64,000 bases of DNA. Source: Balanoglossus misakiensis (Eukaryota; Hemichordata). The notes under the pieces were generated by a model, which searched no databases, was not told where the DNA came from, and worked only from the letters and a program-made list of their open reading frames with translations. This document shows, piece by piece, positions 45,352 to 57,097 of the stretch (position 1 is its first letter; the number at the start of each line of letters is the position of its first letter). The translations under genes and the position numbers were made by a program. The stretch is from NCBI GenBank assembly GCA_040954595.2, contig CM082598.2, positions 5,084,001 to 5,148,000 of the forward strand, given 5' to 3'.

Positions 45352-45514
45352 AGTGCTGGTTGTACACGTATAACCTGTGTTGAGAAGGGTATAAGGGTAT
45401 AGGGTAGGTGTTATCCCGTCCGCGGCTTTGGTTCCATACGAGACACAGCTGCTAGTCAAAGTAGGGGCACAGTGCAACTGCTGTTACAATGGATATCATA
45501 TCATACAATATGGT

Positions 45515-45680
45515 AGTTACATTGTATTACATTGTAGTGTAATGCTACAATGTACATCATTGTAAACATTGTGGTTGTTACTTTGTATTACACTGTAGTC
45601 TAACTGCTACAATGTACATCATTGCAAACAATGTGGTTGTTACTTTGTATTACACTGTACATCATGGCAAATAATGTTAC
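45515..45680. repeat. 62-bp minisatellite, about 2.5 copies (inverse)
   Basis: Same unit as at 28961-29220 in the opposite orientation (CTGCTACAATGTACATCATT). Confidence 0.85.
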
Positions 45681-47172
45681 TTATTATCACATTTCTAAGT
45701 TACTTTGACATAACATGTATTGATGTGCTGGGTGTCCTTCAACAGTGGGAACAATTGTCGATGGTGTACATTATAAACAGAAAAGTCGCACATGCGTAGT
45801 TCACACCCTGGGGTTTTGCTTGCGGTATATGGTCTCAGTAGTACGGTGTAGCTACGTTGTTTAAGTTTCCCTCGAGGGAAAGCGACATCCCCCACGTTGC
45901 TTGAGAAATGGTGATTGACAGTTACACGAAGCCCAGCCAATAGAACCCCATTCCACATGTGTTGTCCGTCGGGAAATAATTAACGTCGTTTGGAAAATAG
46001 GCAAACGCATGCATGACAAGAATATCTGTTAGAGAACGATAATTTAATAGGTACGATAGATAAAAACACGTTTCGCGAGAAAATAAAATTAATCATAAAC
46101 ATGTATAAAATTGCCAATAGCATAGAAAATATTGACTGCGCCCTCGTTAAATATTGACTTCTGCGCCCTTGTTATTCTCTAAGAAAATATCTTACTTATT
46201 TTTTCACAGTTTAATGGGCATCATTGCTGACTTTCGAATTAGTGTTAACCGAAACAAATAAATTGTAACTTTTGACAAAGTAATTCAGTTGTTTGTACAC
46301 GAATCATAGACAGCCACTCTGTCTATTCTTGAACCGATTTGCCGACAGAGTCCACATTTCCGGACTCCTCGACAGCCTGCGAGATCTCGCGTGACTAGGC
46401 AGTTTATATGGCAGGACGTTCTCATGTTATAACAGTACAAATATATGGCAAATCGTGTTAAACAGCACATAGGTTATAGGTTTCGGAAAGCAGACAACGA
46501 AAATAATAGCATGCATCACCCACCATTGACGAAATGTCGCGACTGGGTCTCTCAAGAACCCTAACAATCTTGACTGTCGCTCGCAAAGTGTAAATGAATG
46601 GCTCGTGCCATGCAATACTAATTATGAACTATGTAAAGGCAATGGTATATTGGACAACAGTCCAATGAACTCTTTCGTCATATATGGTTAAACACACCTG
46701 GTAATATGACAAGGTTCCGTGTGACGAGATTTTATCCCATCCCAAATCACCTAAAACATTATGTTCTACCTTAGATTATTATTGTCCACCGCTCTCGTGT
46801 GGATGTGGATGTTTATATATTGGTATACCGGTTACCCCGTAATCCTTAGGGAATGTTAGGAGAGGCTGCTATATGCAAATCTTCATAACAGCTTTACGTA
46901 TTAACTTCGCCCCTAAAGTATTTATACGTCTCCGAATTATTGTTTCTTTTATACTCGTAAATATAAATTCATGTTGGATGCATAATAGTCACGTGACATA
47001 AAATCAACATGGTCGACTTAATCAGGCATCAACGAACCCGAATATTAAATTAAGGTTGAGAAATGTTCAATCGAAATAACAGGGCCAACCATTTGGTTGA
47101 GTCGCTGAAATCTATGATCCCAAATGCAGAATGCAGTATTCCAAACAATGTTCCAGTAGCCTCCGGACATCA

Positions 47173-50100
47173 TCATACGTCGATTATCCCACCGGGAAAG
47201 ACAGCAAAAATAACCAGGTACAATAAAACGACAAGTCCAACAAGCGTGGCGAATGTAGCATTTCTCCATCGCTGAAATGCAAAAAAAAAATGGCCGTTAG
47301 AAAGGTCTCTGTAAATGTGGTCTTGAAGTCCAAATGAAAGCTCTCACGAACGAATGCTTCCCCTGCTTGGACGTTAAGGGGGAAATAAGACAAATAGAGT
47401 CATCAAATTTTTACCTTGTTTCTTCTAAACTCTTCAAGGAACGCCCTCACTCTTTCTGAGTATGGGATATAGGTGAAGTTTGTGTGGCACACTTCACACT
47501 GCGTGTTTCTTGAGAAGTGTATCCATTTCTTGAGACACTTGGAGTGAACATAGGCAGCTGAACCCGAGCAGTTGCACGGTTTGATCATTCGATTTCCCGC
47601 CGATTGATCCAGCTCGTAGCAGAACCGGCAGAGGTCTTGAGCACTGTCTCGAACCGACAGCGACTTGGATGTCGTTCCTGATATGTCGCTGGAGTTGGCT
47701 GACCACCGTGTGCCCCGCGTCGATGTCTCCTGTATCGGGGAAATGTCAAAGTGGGACGAGAAGGTGTCGCCATGTTCCTTTGGCATGGCCTGCGCAGCGC
47801 CCTCTACACTCGAATGTTCACTGTCGTCGTACGTTATCGACACATGCTCGTCGTCATTCAAATCACGCGAGAAATCGCGAGAGAGCCGCGGAGGTGACGA
47901 TACTCTGACTGTTTCTGTATATCCCGGATATCTCACGCTCACTTCCGGTGTCCCGGACGACCCCACGCCACCCCTTGCTGATTCCAAGCCAACCAAACGC
48001 ACGTCAACTTGTTCCATGTCGCGTGACTTTTCTGAGACTATTTCTGTAACATCCGTATCGCAGTCTAGTGCCTCTGATGATTCTTCGCACACATTCATTG
48101 AGGTGTGTCCACAAACGAGGTCTCTGCCATACGGTAAACCCCTAGCATGTTTCAACCTGGAATAAAACATGCAAGATTGAGCGCGCGTTATAAGCCATCC
48201 AAAAATTGCCAAATCAAAGGCCATTTTAATGACCCCTACACGACCCATCCGTTGTCATGAATCAATCAGTCTGATGTAAATCACTCACTGATTTACCAAT
48301 CTGATTCTTTTTCAAGCAATATTTTACACATTTCTTGTTCCAAAATTGAATTTTGACAACTCCATACAACCGGAAGTGCAAGGATGTAAGGTCGTATGGG
48401 GGTCATGGAAGTGACATATGTGCATAGGCACACACAGTACACATTACATCATACGACTATTATATAGTCAAGCAATCGTATTTAATTCAAATATACACTA
48501 TTTGTGTTATGATCTGAGCATTACACTGGATATAAGTGCATGCTGTGAGTCACAGAATAAAACATATCCTTATATGGTGGCGGTCAACCTTGAACCGGAA
48601 GTATTTACCTGAGTGTCATGCGCATTCGGAACAGTTCCATGTTGCTGTAAATTTCGTTTCCTGGTGGCACTCGGGTTGAAAGACCTTCCAATGCCTTTTA
48701 TGTAAAAAACAAAAACAAATTTGAAAGCCAATAGCATAAACGAAGTCTGTGATGCCCTCCGAAATGTATAATTAGTCGCTGATGAGATAGGAATGGAAGG
48801 TCACCCCCCCCCTCCGACCCAAATAAGGTAGTCTCTTACCAACAAAATAATGTTGATGGCGTCTGGGTTGGTCTCACCGATAGCAAGGTCTGGGCTGTCG
48901 CAGAATTCGGTTAGTTCCTCGTCAGTGAGGCTGTTCAGGAGTTCACGTGTTCTGTCCTGTGACAACAGTAACGAATACTTAAGGTTAAAGCAAGGTAAAG
49001 GTAACGTTTTAAGACAGGGACTGATTGTTTCCAAATATAGCAATTTGTCTAAAACTATTTATATTTCTCTATATATAAACTGCTGAACAATTATATACTG
49101 CGAGTCTACTGACTTCGCTATGCCAATGGGCAACTCATATATATTTCAAAACACGATGTCAACTGAAAAGATTATCTACAATGAGCAGATAATTAAATTT
49201 CAATCTGTAGTACAAACTATGATAAATTATTATGATAAATTTTTGGGAGTTCACCCATTAGTAAACCGGTTTCTGTTTATCTGCTAAATTATCTGTCGAA
49301 TGCATGAACTTCCCCATAGAAATTGACATACTTACTAAAACCATAATAAAGTATTTTTCAACTGTCTTCCTGGTCAAGAGTTCGTAACACTGCCCAAAGG
49401 GTCTGTGGGTTTAGAGAGAGATTGGGGGTTAGTCACGGACTGCAGGTTTGAATATGAGTGTATACATATGCAGATAATACTGCATGCTGCCTTCGTGTAG
49501 AGGGGGGGGGGGCTTACCTTAACAAGGCAGCAGCAAGGGGAATAGACGGCATTGACTTCTTAAATTTCTCGAGGACCAGTTTAAAACCTCCAAGTTGACC
49601 AAAATAGTTAATAATGTCGACTAATATACCCTGCAAGCGAAAAAAAATCTATGTCACGAGACTGAATATTAGGTGTTTACAACCATTTTCAAGGAATGTG
49701 AGATGTTTCGACCAAGAGGTGTTTCGAAAATAGTAAGCCGATCCTGCCAATCATGTGGTACCCTCATTATATAATACATTATATTTTAGTTACGTCCTAC
49801 AAAGACTTTTGTTATTGTACCTTTCCCGTTAAATAATAGAGTATATCAATGTAATGTTAATTGGTTAAAAGAAATAAAAACTAACCAGTGGTTTACCAAT
49901 GTCTTCTGACTCTGCAAAGATAGTTGAGTCTTGATTCTGCAAAAAAAGCGAAATCATATTTAGGATATTTTTAAATGTTTGTGATACAACAAAAAACCAA
50001 CAATATATCACAGCACAAGCTTACACTGCTTTCACGGTTTAAAAGATAAAACTATTTTGTGTAAAAATACACCAACTGAAGGGATGTGTAGGACTCTTGT

Positions 50101-52591
50101 GGCAGCCAGGGACAAGGTATACGAGATGGTTTAATATTCAAAGTCTTTTCATTTGTACACTAAATTTCATGTAGTTTTTTTTTCTGGCCTATGTGTATAA
50201 ACATCCATACAGACGTATTCTCTGAATGTTTGAGGATGGGATCTTCGTTTCGTCGTACATGTACTTATCATTAATTTTCTCATTAAATTTGGTGTTTTTC
50301 GCCCCACATGTATCGTTTCTGTTAGCTCTACATTTGAATACAAAATGGCGTTGATAACAACTTCAGTTTGGTAAAACGTTAGCCACGAGACAAATGGACA
50401 AAGAAAAGGCAAGTCTGGAATACTTACGGAGGGACCAGGAGCTACGTCATTTTCGTGATGCGTGTAGAATCTGTGAAAGAGAAATTTGTGTTTGTCAATG
50501 TTAGTAATATGGGAAACCATCAAGCATCGCCAGAATTGTCTTGCACAATTCCATATCGGGTATGCATGGTTTTAAATCGATTATCACAGTTCTATCGTGA
50601 TGCAAATCACCCCTACAACCATTAATTGATGTCAAAATGATGGTTATGCCAAAATAAAATGATTAGTCTTCAAAATATTTGGGAAAATATGAAAAATGGG
50701 GTGAATGTGCACATTTTAGCATTCGTAATGCATTGTTCGTATGTCTTGGCCACACGTGCTTGTTGGTAAGCAGGGCTGTTAAAAGCCAGGGTCTAAATAG
50801 GCGACAGTGTGGACACAGCTGGAAGAAGTACGGACAAATTAAAACGAGTTGTGTTTGTGATTACAAATTTGGCCAACTGCGCTTTTCTCGGAAATTTATT
50901 TCCACTCGGTTGAATATGCCTCCGTCTGCCTTAAGGGCTTCCTGGCGCATCACACGAAACTCCTAATAATGACTTCCTTTATCAATCTACACAATTGAGG
51001 CATCAAGAGACTGGAAGGCAGAGAACTTCCCTGGCGGGCAGGAGACATGCGCAGTTCGTAGCCCCCTCAAGGCGGCAGAATATTTGCCGGTTAGTGACCG
51101 ACAAGCAGAAAGACAATCAGGTAAGCCGGGTGGCGGGAAAATGATGTGACATTTGCGCGAGCGAAGATCAGTAAGAGTCATTCTATAGGCAACACCACAA
51201 ACGTGGCAACACATACCACGGGCAGTGACGTCATACCTTGAAAGTGGGTCAAACGTGATCGCCAACAAATTCAGAAGTGGCAAGCTATCGTCGGGCAACT
51301 TTATGACGATGAGTTGCAGTAGCTGCTTTATTCTCTCAACTACAGCCTCCTATAAAAGGAAGAAAAACGGAATTTATTATGTTCAATTGTGTAACCAATA
51401 CCTCAGGTGGCACAGGTTTTTGTTCCTTCCCTGAAAGGTATATATACGGTCACCTATGCAAATTTAGACACAGTTACCATGGTAAACTTGAGATCTAGCC
51501 AATCACAGATTTTCAGTGAGTGGCACACGCGAAAAAAGAGTGCCACCATATGCTCTTTAGAACACTCAAATACACCATTTCAGCCATACATGGGCGTATG
51601 TAAATTGAAGGTGACTGTATACCTTTAAGCTTAGGAAAAACATTCAGTTGTTCATCTGCAGCACAGCCACGTGAACGAATCACGTGATCACAATTTTACA
51701 CATCAACGCAGGATGGTCTGTAAACGACCAGCTAATTCCATATTTCTGAGCCAAAAATAACCCAGGGGAAATTTATAACGCATGCTAATTGTGACGTCAT
51801 TGCGTACACATATGAGAGTTCGAACGCTCGCAAACGATTAAGTTAGTTGTTTGAAATGATGCGGTGGGGACAAAATTTCGCTAGTATACATTTTTGCCTG
51901 GGCGTTCTTTTGCGGAGATTGAGGTACAATTGGTCGGGGCCAGGTTCAGAGACCTATTGATTCCATGCCGTGGGTCTTAATCTTGTGTAGTGAGCAAGCG
52001 CCCGCACACGACTGTTCAAAAAGCGGAATACGATTGTGCCCTACAATATTACCCGAATACTTGCATCAGGCAATCTGTTTTCTTTCTTGATCAAATCGTA
52101 GTCATCGTGAATCCACTTAAAGATGCGTGTGAGTGTCTTCTCTATGAAAATCTTCGTCATTTCGCTGTGCCTATCCATACCTGCAATAAAAAGGCAAATG
52201 GGCTTACATCACAAGTCCTTAACCCAACTCCTAGAATATGACACACTTCTAAAACTCAAGGGGCGATATACTCATTGCTGCACTTATGGTGAATGAGCAA
52301 GAGGAGTGTGAGTCGTGCTTGCCGAGCGTATCCGTTTTTTTTTCTCGGCCATTTATTTTACTTCGTCGCTCACAATATCACACTAACAATGTGAACACGG
52401 CCTAACCTACCTGTTTTACAGAGTGCAATGGTGATGATAAAGAGAAGATCGACCTCTCCCCCAGAATTCAAGATGGCCGACATTTTAGACGTGCTGCCTT
52501 CAGCACATGCGCTGTTGATGACGTTCAGCATGTCTTCTGGAATCTTGGGCGAGGTGTCTTCTTTTTCTTCCCCTGTTGCGGCTGCCTCCAT
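47173..52591 (-). CDS. USP9X-like N-terminal region fused to RING-CH finger and one TM segment
   Basis: Eleven exons: 52591-52411, 52180-52053, 51349-51237, 50470-50428, 49936-49886, 49630-49518, 49402-49336, 48956-48840, 48694-48609, 48156-47415, 47271-47173. They sum to 580 codons (579 aa) with all phases matching. Exons 2-9 follow the N-terminal helical (ARM-like) region of USP9X/USP24 in order: IKQLLQLIVIKLPDDS, GILVDIINYFGQLGGF, RPFGQCYELLTRKTVEKYF, LNSLTDEELTEF, LEGLSTRVPPGNE, ELFRMRMTLRL. No deubiquitinase domain follows. Exon 10 gives a Ser/acidic linker (residues 301-475) and then a RING-CH finger (476-523; CRFC, CNC, seven residues, HSKC, twelve, CEVC). Exon 11 adds one TM (ATLVGLVVLLYLVIFAVF). 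It is probably a membrane-anchored E3 whose N-terminus recognises substrates. The weak points are the exon 9-10 join and whether exon 11 is last. Confidence 0.72.
51434..51628 (+). repeat. MITE family B, copy 3 (intron of fusion gene)
   Basis: About 195 bp, like 36068-36261 in the same orientation. The right TTAA is kept (51625-51628); the left end has lost it and carries an extra TATA. Confidence 0.8.
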
Positions 52592-53139
52592 GGTGATAAG
52601 AAAGCGTGAACTTGAGTTAGCAGTCAGCGGCGAATGACTGTCTCGATCTACTGGGGATGTTTAGTAACCACTGCCAAGGTTTCGTGGTCCCTGGTCGTCA
52701 TGGTTACCGCTATGGACGCGTGGCTGTAATATAGTAAAAAGGAGGGAAAATGACGTAAATGGATAGGATTTGGATGCTTTCAGGAATTGTAATTTTCTGC
52801 CAACTATAGCATGGGGGACTGCAAGAAAAGTGCTGACTCAGCATTTTCGACCCCTAACTGGAGAATCAGGATAGGAACACCCATTTCTCTTTATTTTTGT
52901 ATTTAAAATTCATTGTTATACAATATATAAAATCGGGAAAAAGACAACATTTTCAATTTAGAGTACATGGGACATTTCATATGTTATCGACTGCCGTTTA
53001 ACCTCTCAACAGTACTGTTTTCTGATCACGGTTCCGCCGCTGGTGGCGTCTACTCAAGTATCTGTGCAGTGCCATTCTCGGCCTCAGTGACTATATTCCG
53101 TCAAACTCTTTCGCGTATACCCTCTCAATTTGTTCATCT

Positions 53140-53215
53140 CTGTTTGTTTGTCTGTCTGTTTCTCTCACTCTCTCTCTCTCACTCCATCTCTCTCTCTCTC
53201 TCTCTTTCTCATGAA
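53140..53215. repeat. CT-rich simple repeat
   Basis: TCTC/TGTCTG pyrimidine tract with no coding content. Confidence 0.8.
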
Positions 53216-54602
53216 TGTCACGAAGGTCAACTTCAGTTAGTGTTAGCAGAAGACCCACGCATGTGCGCTGATCTCCAATTGGAAAAAACTAAACCAAATC
53301 ACACAGAATGATATCCACCCGTTCTAACAGAAATTGATAAATCGGGATTAATCTTCACTCATCGCTTGAGAGCAGCCTACTGCAAATTTTCCTAGATCTG
53401 TTACGTGACAATCATTCATATGAGGCTCCTAAACTATGGTGAATAATCACATTCCAAGATATTGTATGTAAAACTCAAGGATTACTTCAGATGGCTGCTA
53501 AAAATTGCCAGCATTGGCAAGCGAACAAGTTGGTTCGTCCTTGTCCTGCATAGGAGACTAATTTGGTGACAATGTCATCGTGTTGTGATAATATTTGGAT
53601 GGGTTGATTCTAAATTTAAATTGGACACGCTATGGACTATCTTCTTAATCAGTAGCACGTCAGGTTTGGCTACACACTTCCGCCTGGTGTCCAAAGTCGT
53701 TTCAATTAACCTCCAAAGTCACATACGCGCGCATCCACGTCGAGTAACCATGCATATGCATGCGCCCTGTTTGTCTCTGCAGAGCCGTGGGAGTAGGAAA
53801 TTTAGACCACCACTTCTACTGGCCGCATTTACATATACATGTACGTTCAAATGCTCACAACAACGTACTTTTGTTAACACGTCTGCCATAGCAGGCCTAT
53901 TGTTAAATTCTTTCCAGTGGCAAACAAATCAGACCGATGCTAAGTTGGGCAGCTCGTACATACTAGTAAACAAGTCTGTGCATAGCCTACAGTGCCTTCA
54001 CTTTTCTCACAACAGACCGCAGTTGTTTTGTTGTTATTCTAAAACGACTGTTTCGCGATAATTATGTAGCAATGTACCACAAGCTTAATATATTTGCTAA
54101 CTGTTCTGTGCGAGGTAGATGACCTGTTACAAGCCTTAATTACATCACAAATATGTCTGTACCTAATAACACGCTGAACGACCTCGACAGACAGCGGAGG
54201 CCTGGACAGTCCACGCCCTCTCCATGATCCACACAGGTGTTGGCGAACCAGCCATGCCCCCCCCCCTACGTGGGTTTGTTTTGAAATTGACATAAGGTCC
54301 CCAGCGCGCCCTGGATGCGCGCGGGCAGGAAATCGGTGCTTTAAACCTATACGGATGGATAACCCATTGAGATAACTAGTGAACGTGATGTCTTACCGTT
54401 GTAGATAGATTCCATTTTTTTTTCGCCGTCGGTCGTTGTCAATGTAAAGCGTCTATAATGTGTGATCAGATAAAAAAATACATTAAAATGTGGCTAGGCG
54501 TGGCGCGATCATGGTGGAATTTGGTTTCCCTTTGAGGCCCGTTGTCTTTCAGTGGTGCAATACGCAGTCTATGCTGTACCAATGCATAGACTGGTATGGC
54601 TA

Positions 54603-55220
54603 TTAAAGGGGAAATCCGTCGTAGCTGATTTCTACATAATTTGGTAGCTTTGATGTCACTCTTTCAGAAAAAAACATATTCGCCATGTATAGGTCGCGCG
54701 ATTTTTTACAAAATCTAGGAAAAGTTGGCAGAATTTCCAATATGGCGTTTACTGTAATTTGAATCATGGGAAAAAAAGCGCCAGGACCAACTTCCGCCCA
54801 CCTTAGTGTGGGTGATACCATTTTCCGATTGGTGTCACTGCGTCACAAGCTAAGCGTATTTGCATATTTTCCATGGGTTATAGCTCATGAAAACTGTCAA
54901 TAGATGACAAATTTTCGACTTTGCTGATGATTGTTTATCAACTGATGCAAAGAACAAACAATAGCTATGAAAATACGCCTAGTCTGTCGCCCAGTGACAC
55001 CTATCGGAGAATGGTATCACCCACACCATGGTGGGCGGAAGTTGGTCCTGGCGCTTTTTTTCCCATGATTCAAATTACAGTAAACGCCATATTGCCAACT
55101 TTCCCTAGATTTTGTAAAAAATCGCGCGACCTATACATGGCGAATATGTTTTTTTCTGAAAGAGTGACATCAAAGCTACCAAATTATGTAGAAATCAGCT
55201 ACGACGGATTTCCCCTTTAA
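54603..55220. mobile_element. 618-bp foldback MITE with TTAA ends
   Basis: Left arm about 54603-54845 is the reverse complement of about 54975-55220. Ends are AAAGGGGAAATCCGTCGTAG and its complement, each next to TTAA (54603-54606, 55217-55220). The arms are roughly 240 bp and highly similar, with a 130-base centre. No transposase. Confidence 0.85.
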
Positions 55221-55708
55221 GCAGTGTCAGTGAGCATGCGCATTGTGCATATGGCGTCACCTTTATTATGCTCGGTGAACGCGCAAACAGGGCGCGTAAT
55301 ATATTGTTACCAGACAACTTCAGTTCACGGAAACACAAGGAACGAACCTTGATTATATAATAGTCGCGTGGTAGTATGTAATTCATACGTTTTGTCTTAT
55401 AAAGTATGCTAAATTATCGGCTTGTCAAAACATGATAATGTCCATGTATATAGTTACTTGTGGTCTAAACAACATACGCGAGTACTTAATTTCACGAATT
55501 AAATGTGACGATTTGCGGGTTATATCATTTTACGTCCATGGTTATATCCACTATCAAGGTATGAGAAGAACCTAATGAAACAACTTTTCAAAGCAGTAAT
55601 CATCATAATTGTAATTTCAACAAATACATGTACGTTGTAATGGTGAAACAAGGAATCTGGTAGCAGCATCTGAGACATTTACTTGTGCAATGTGGGACCG
55701 ACTTTGAC

Positions 55709-55789
55709 AACCCGTTCACCTGTCCAAACCCATTGTTTCCTTTGCTAAGGTTGTGTGTCCACAGAGCGAAATGGAGGTGGAAAGGTTAC
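55709..55789 (+). repeat. Mini-element family D, diverged copy
   Basis: AACCCGTTCACC at the left, CCAAACCCATTGTTT core and GTGGAAAGGTTAC at the right. The terminal TTAA is eroded. Confidence 0.6.
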
Positions 55790-57097
55790 ATGTAATACAC
55801 AATGTCCCAAGGACACTGCTATCCACTGAGACATGGGCCAATCAGGCTAGAAACTTACATTACATACCTGATAGGTACTAGTCAACTTTTTGTTCCTTTG
55901 TTGCAAAAATGCCATGAATTTTATATATTCTGTTACATTGTTACAAACGGCCATAGTAATTTTGTTCTTTTGTTGCAAAATGCCATGGATTTTATATATC
56001 TTGTTACAAAGGGCCATTGATTTACATATTTTTGTTATTTTGTTGCAAATTGTCGTGGATTTGCATATTGTTGCTACTTTGTGACAAGCTGACCAGCCCG
56101 CCTTTTGTTCCATGTAATAACTGCTTGATATAGAATATTTGCATAAGTAGGTGAGTGGGCTAACTCCCAAGTGGGTATTCGTGACTCGTGATCTCGAAAC
56201 CTTGGAGACGTGCGTGCACTAGTGGTTGAAAGCAATGCATCAGTAGACAGAGCGACAAAACGGTGAAACATTAGCAGTGTTCTCCACCAATGAAAATTTA
56301 TATAGACGGCTAATTTGCATATTAGTTTGCATAAAATTAACATATTAATTTGCATGTACTTGCATATGTATTTGAAATTATTAGTGTGTATAGATTTTAC
56401 TTATCATTAGCAAAATTTCCTGGTGCCAATGATCGCCTATCGATGAAACATACTGGTTGCATTGATAAAAATTATCGAGGGAGGGGGGGGGGGTAATGAT
56501 TACTGTAAGAAAGGGAAGGGTGAGGAGGGTGGCCAGACTGACAAATTGCGCTTGGTTGATGAATAGCATACTAGGTGTACATTCTGTAAATGAGAGCCTG
56601 TGATCGATGGCCAATGAGAATATCCTACACATATCAAGGGAAACAGCTGGTAATTTTGCTATATTTTACTTGAAGTCACGAGGCTGGGTATACGTATACT
56701 GCAGTTGACCAGGCTTCTTTGCAACATGTTTTAATAACCAAAAGAACACAATGTAATGACAACATATACAACCTTTATCAAAAAGTGCAGATTCACCCAG
56801 TTTATTTTATTTTGAAGGCAGTTTCATTACTTGCAAGAAATTAGAAAATTTCACTGACTCATCCAATTACAATTCTATCAAGGTCAAGGTTTCTACGTAT
56901 GAAATTCGATGAATTTTCTTCAGACTGACACAAAGCATTTGGCACAATAATTTTAATACATTTGATACAAATAATTGTGAAATGAAAAATAAAAGTACTG
57001 TTTCAGTGGTCACATCACATTTTAATTATGCAAAGGAATTTACATATAGCAAAAAAAAGAAAACTTCAGTAACTCAAGAAAAATACATGTGTCTATT

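Larger units (their letters stand above)
45127..47172. other. Convergent 3' intergenic region between two RING-CH genes
   Basis: It holds the 3' UTR of the + strand gene, a direct repeat (TTCGGACTTGAATTCA twice, about 45299-45334) and a 62-bp minisatellite tract (45515-45680). I looked here for a further exon of the minus-strand gene carrying a second TM segment and found none I trust. Confidence 0.5.

Noticed and set aside
46427-46615. Possible second TM exon of the fusion gene (hydrophobic ORF HAIIFVVCFPKPITYVL)
   Set aside because: No acceptor in the right phase and no resemblance to RING-CH TM2 segments.
47045-47269. Minus-strand ORF starting MEKCYIRH at the RING-CH fusion 3' end
   Set aside because: It is a shifted frame. 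Joined in phase 0 from exon 10, the sequence reads RWRNATFATLVGLVVLL, a TM segment like that of the neighbouring RING-CH gene.
48156-48248. Alternative start of the RING-CH gene at ATG 48248 (MGRVGVIKMAF...)
   Set aside because: A strong acceptor (TTTTATTCCAG at 48157) lies within it, the phase matches exon 9, and exon 9 would otherwise hit a stop at once. It remains the main alternative model.
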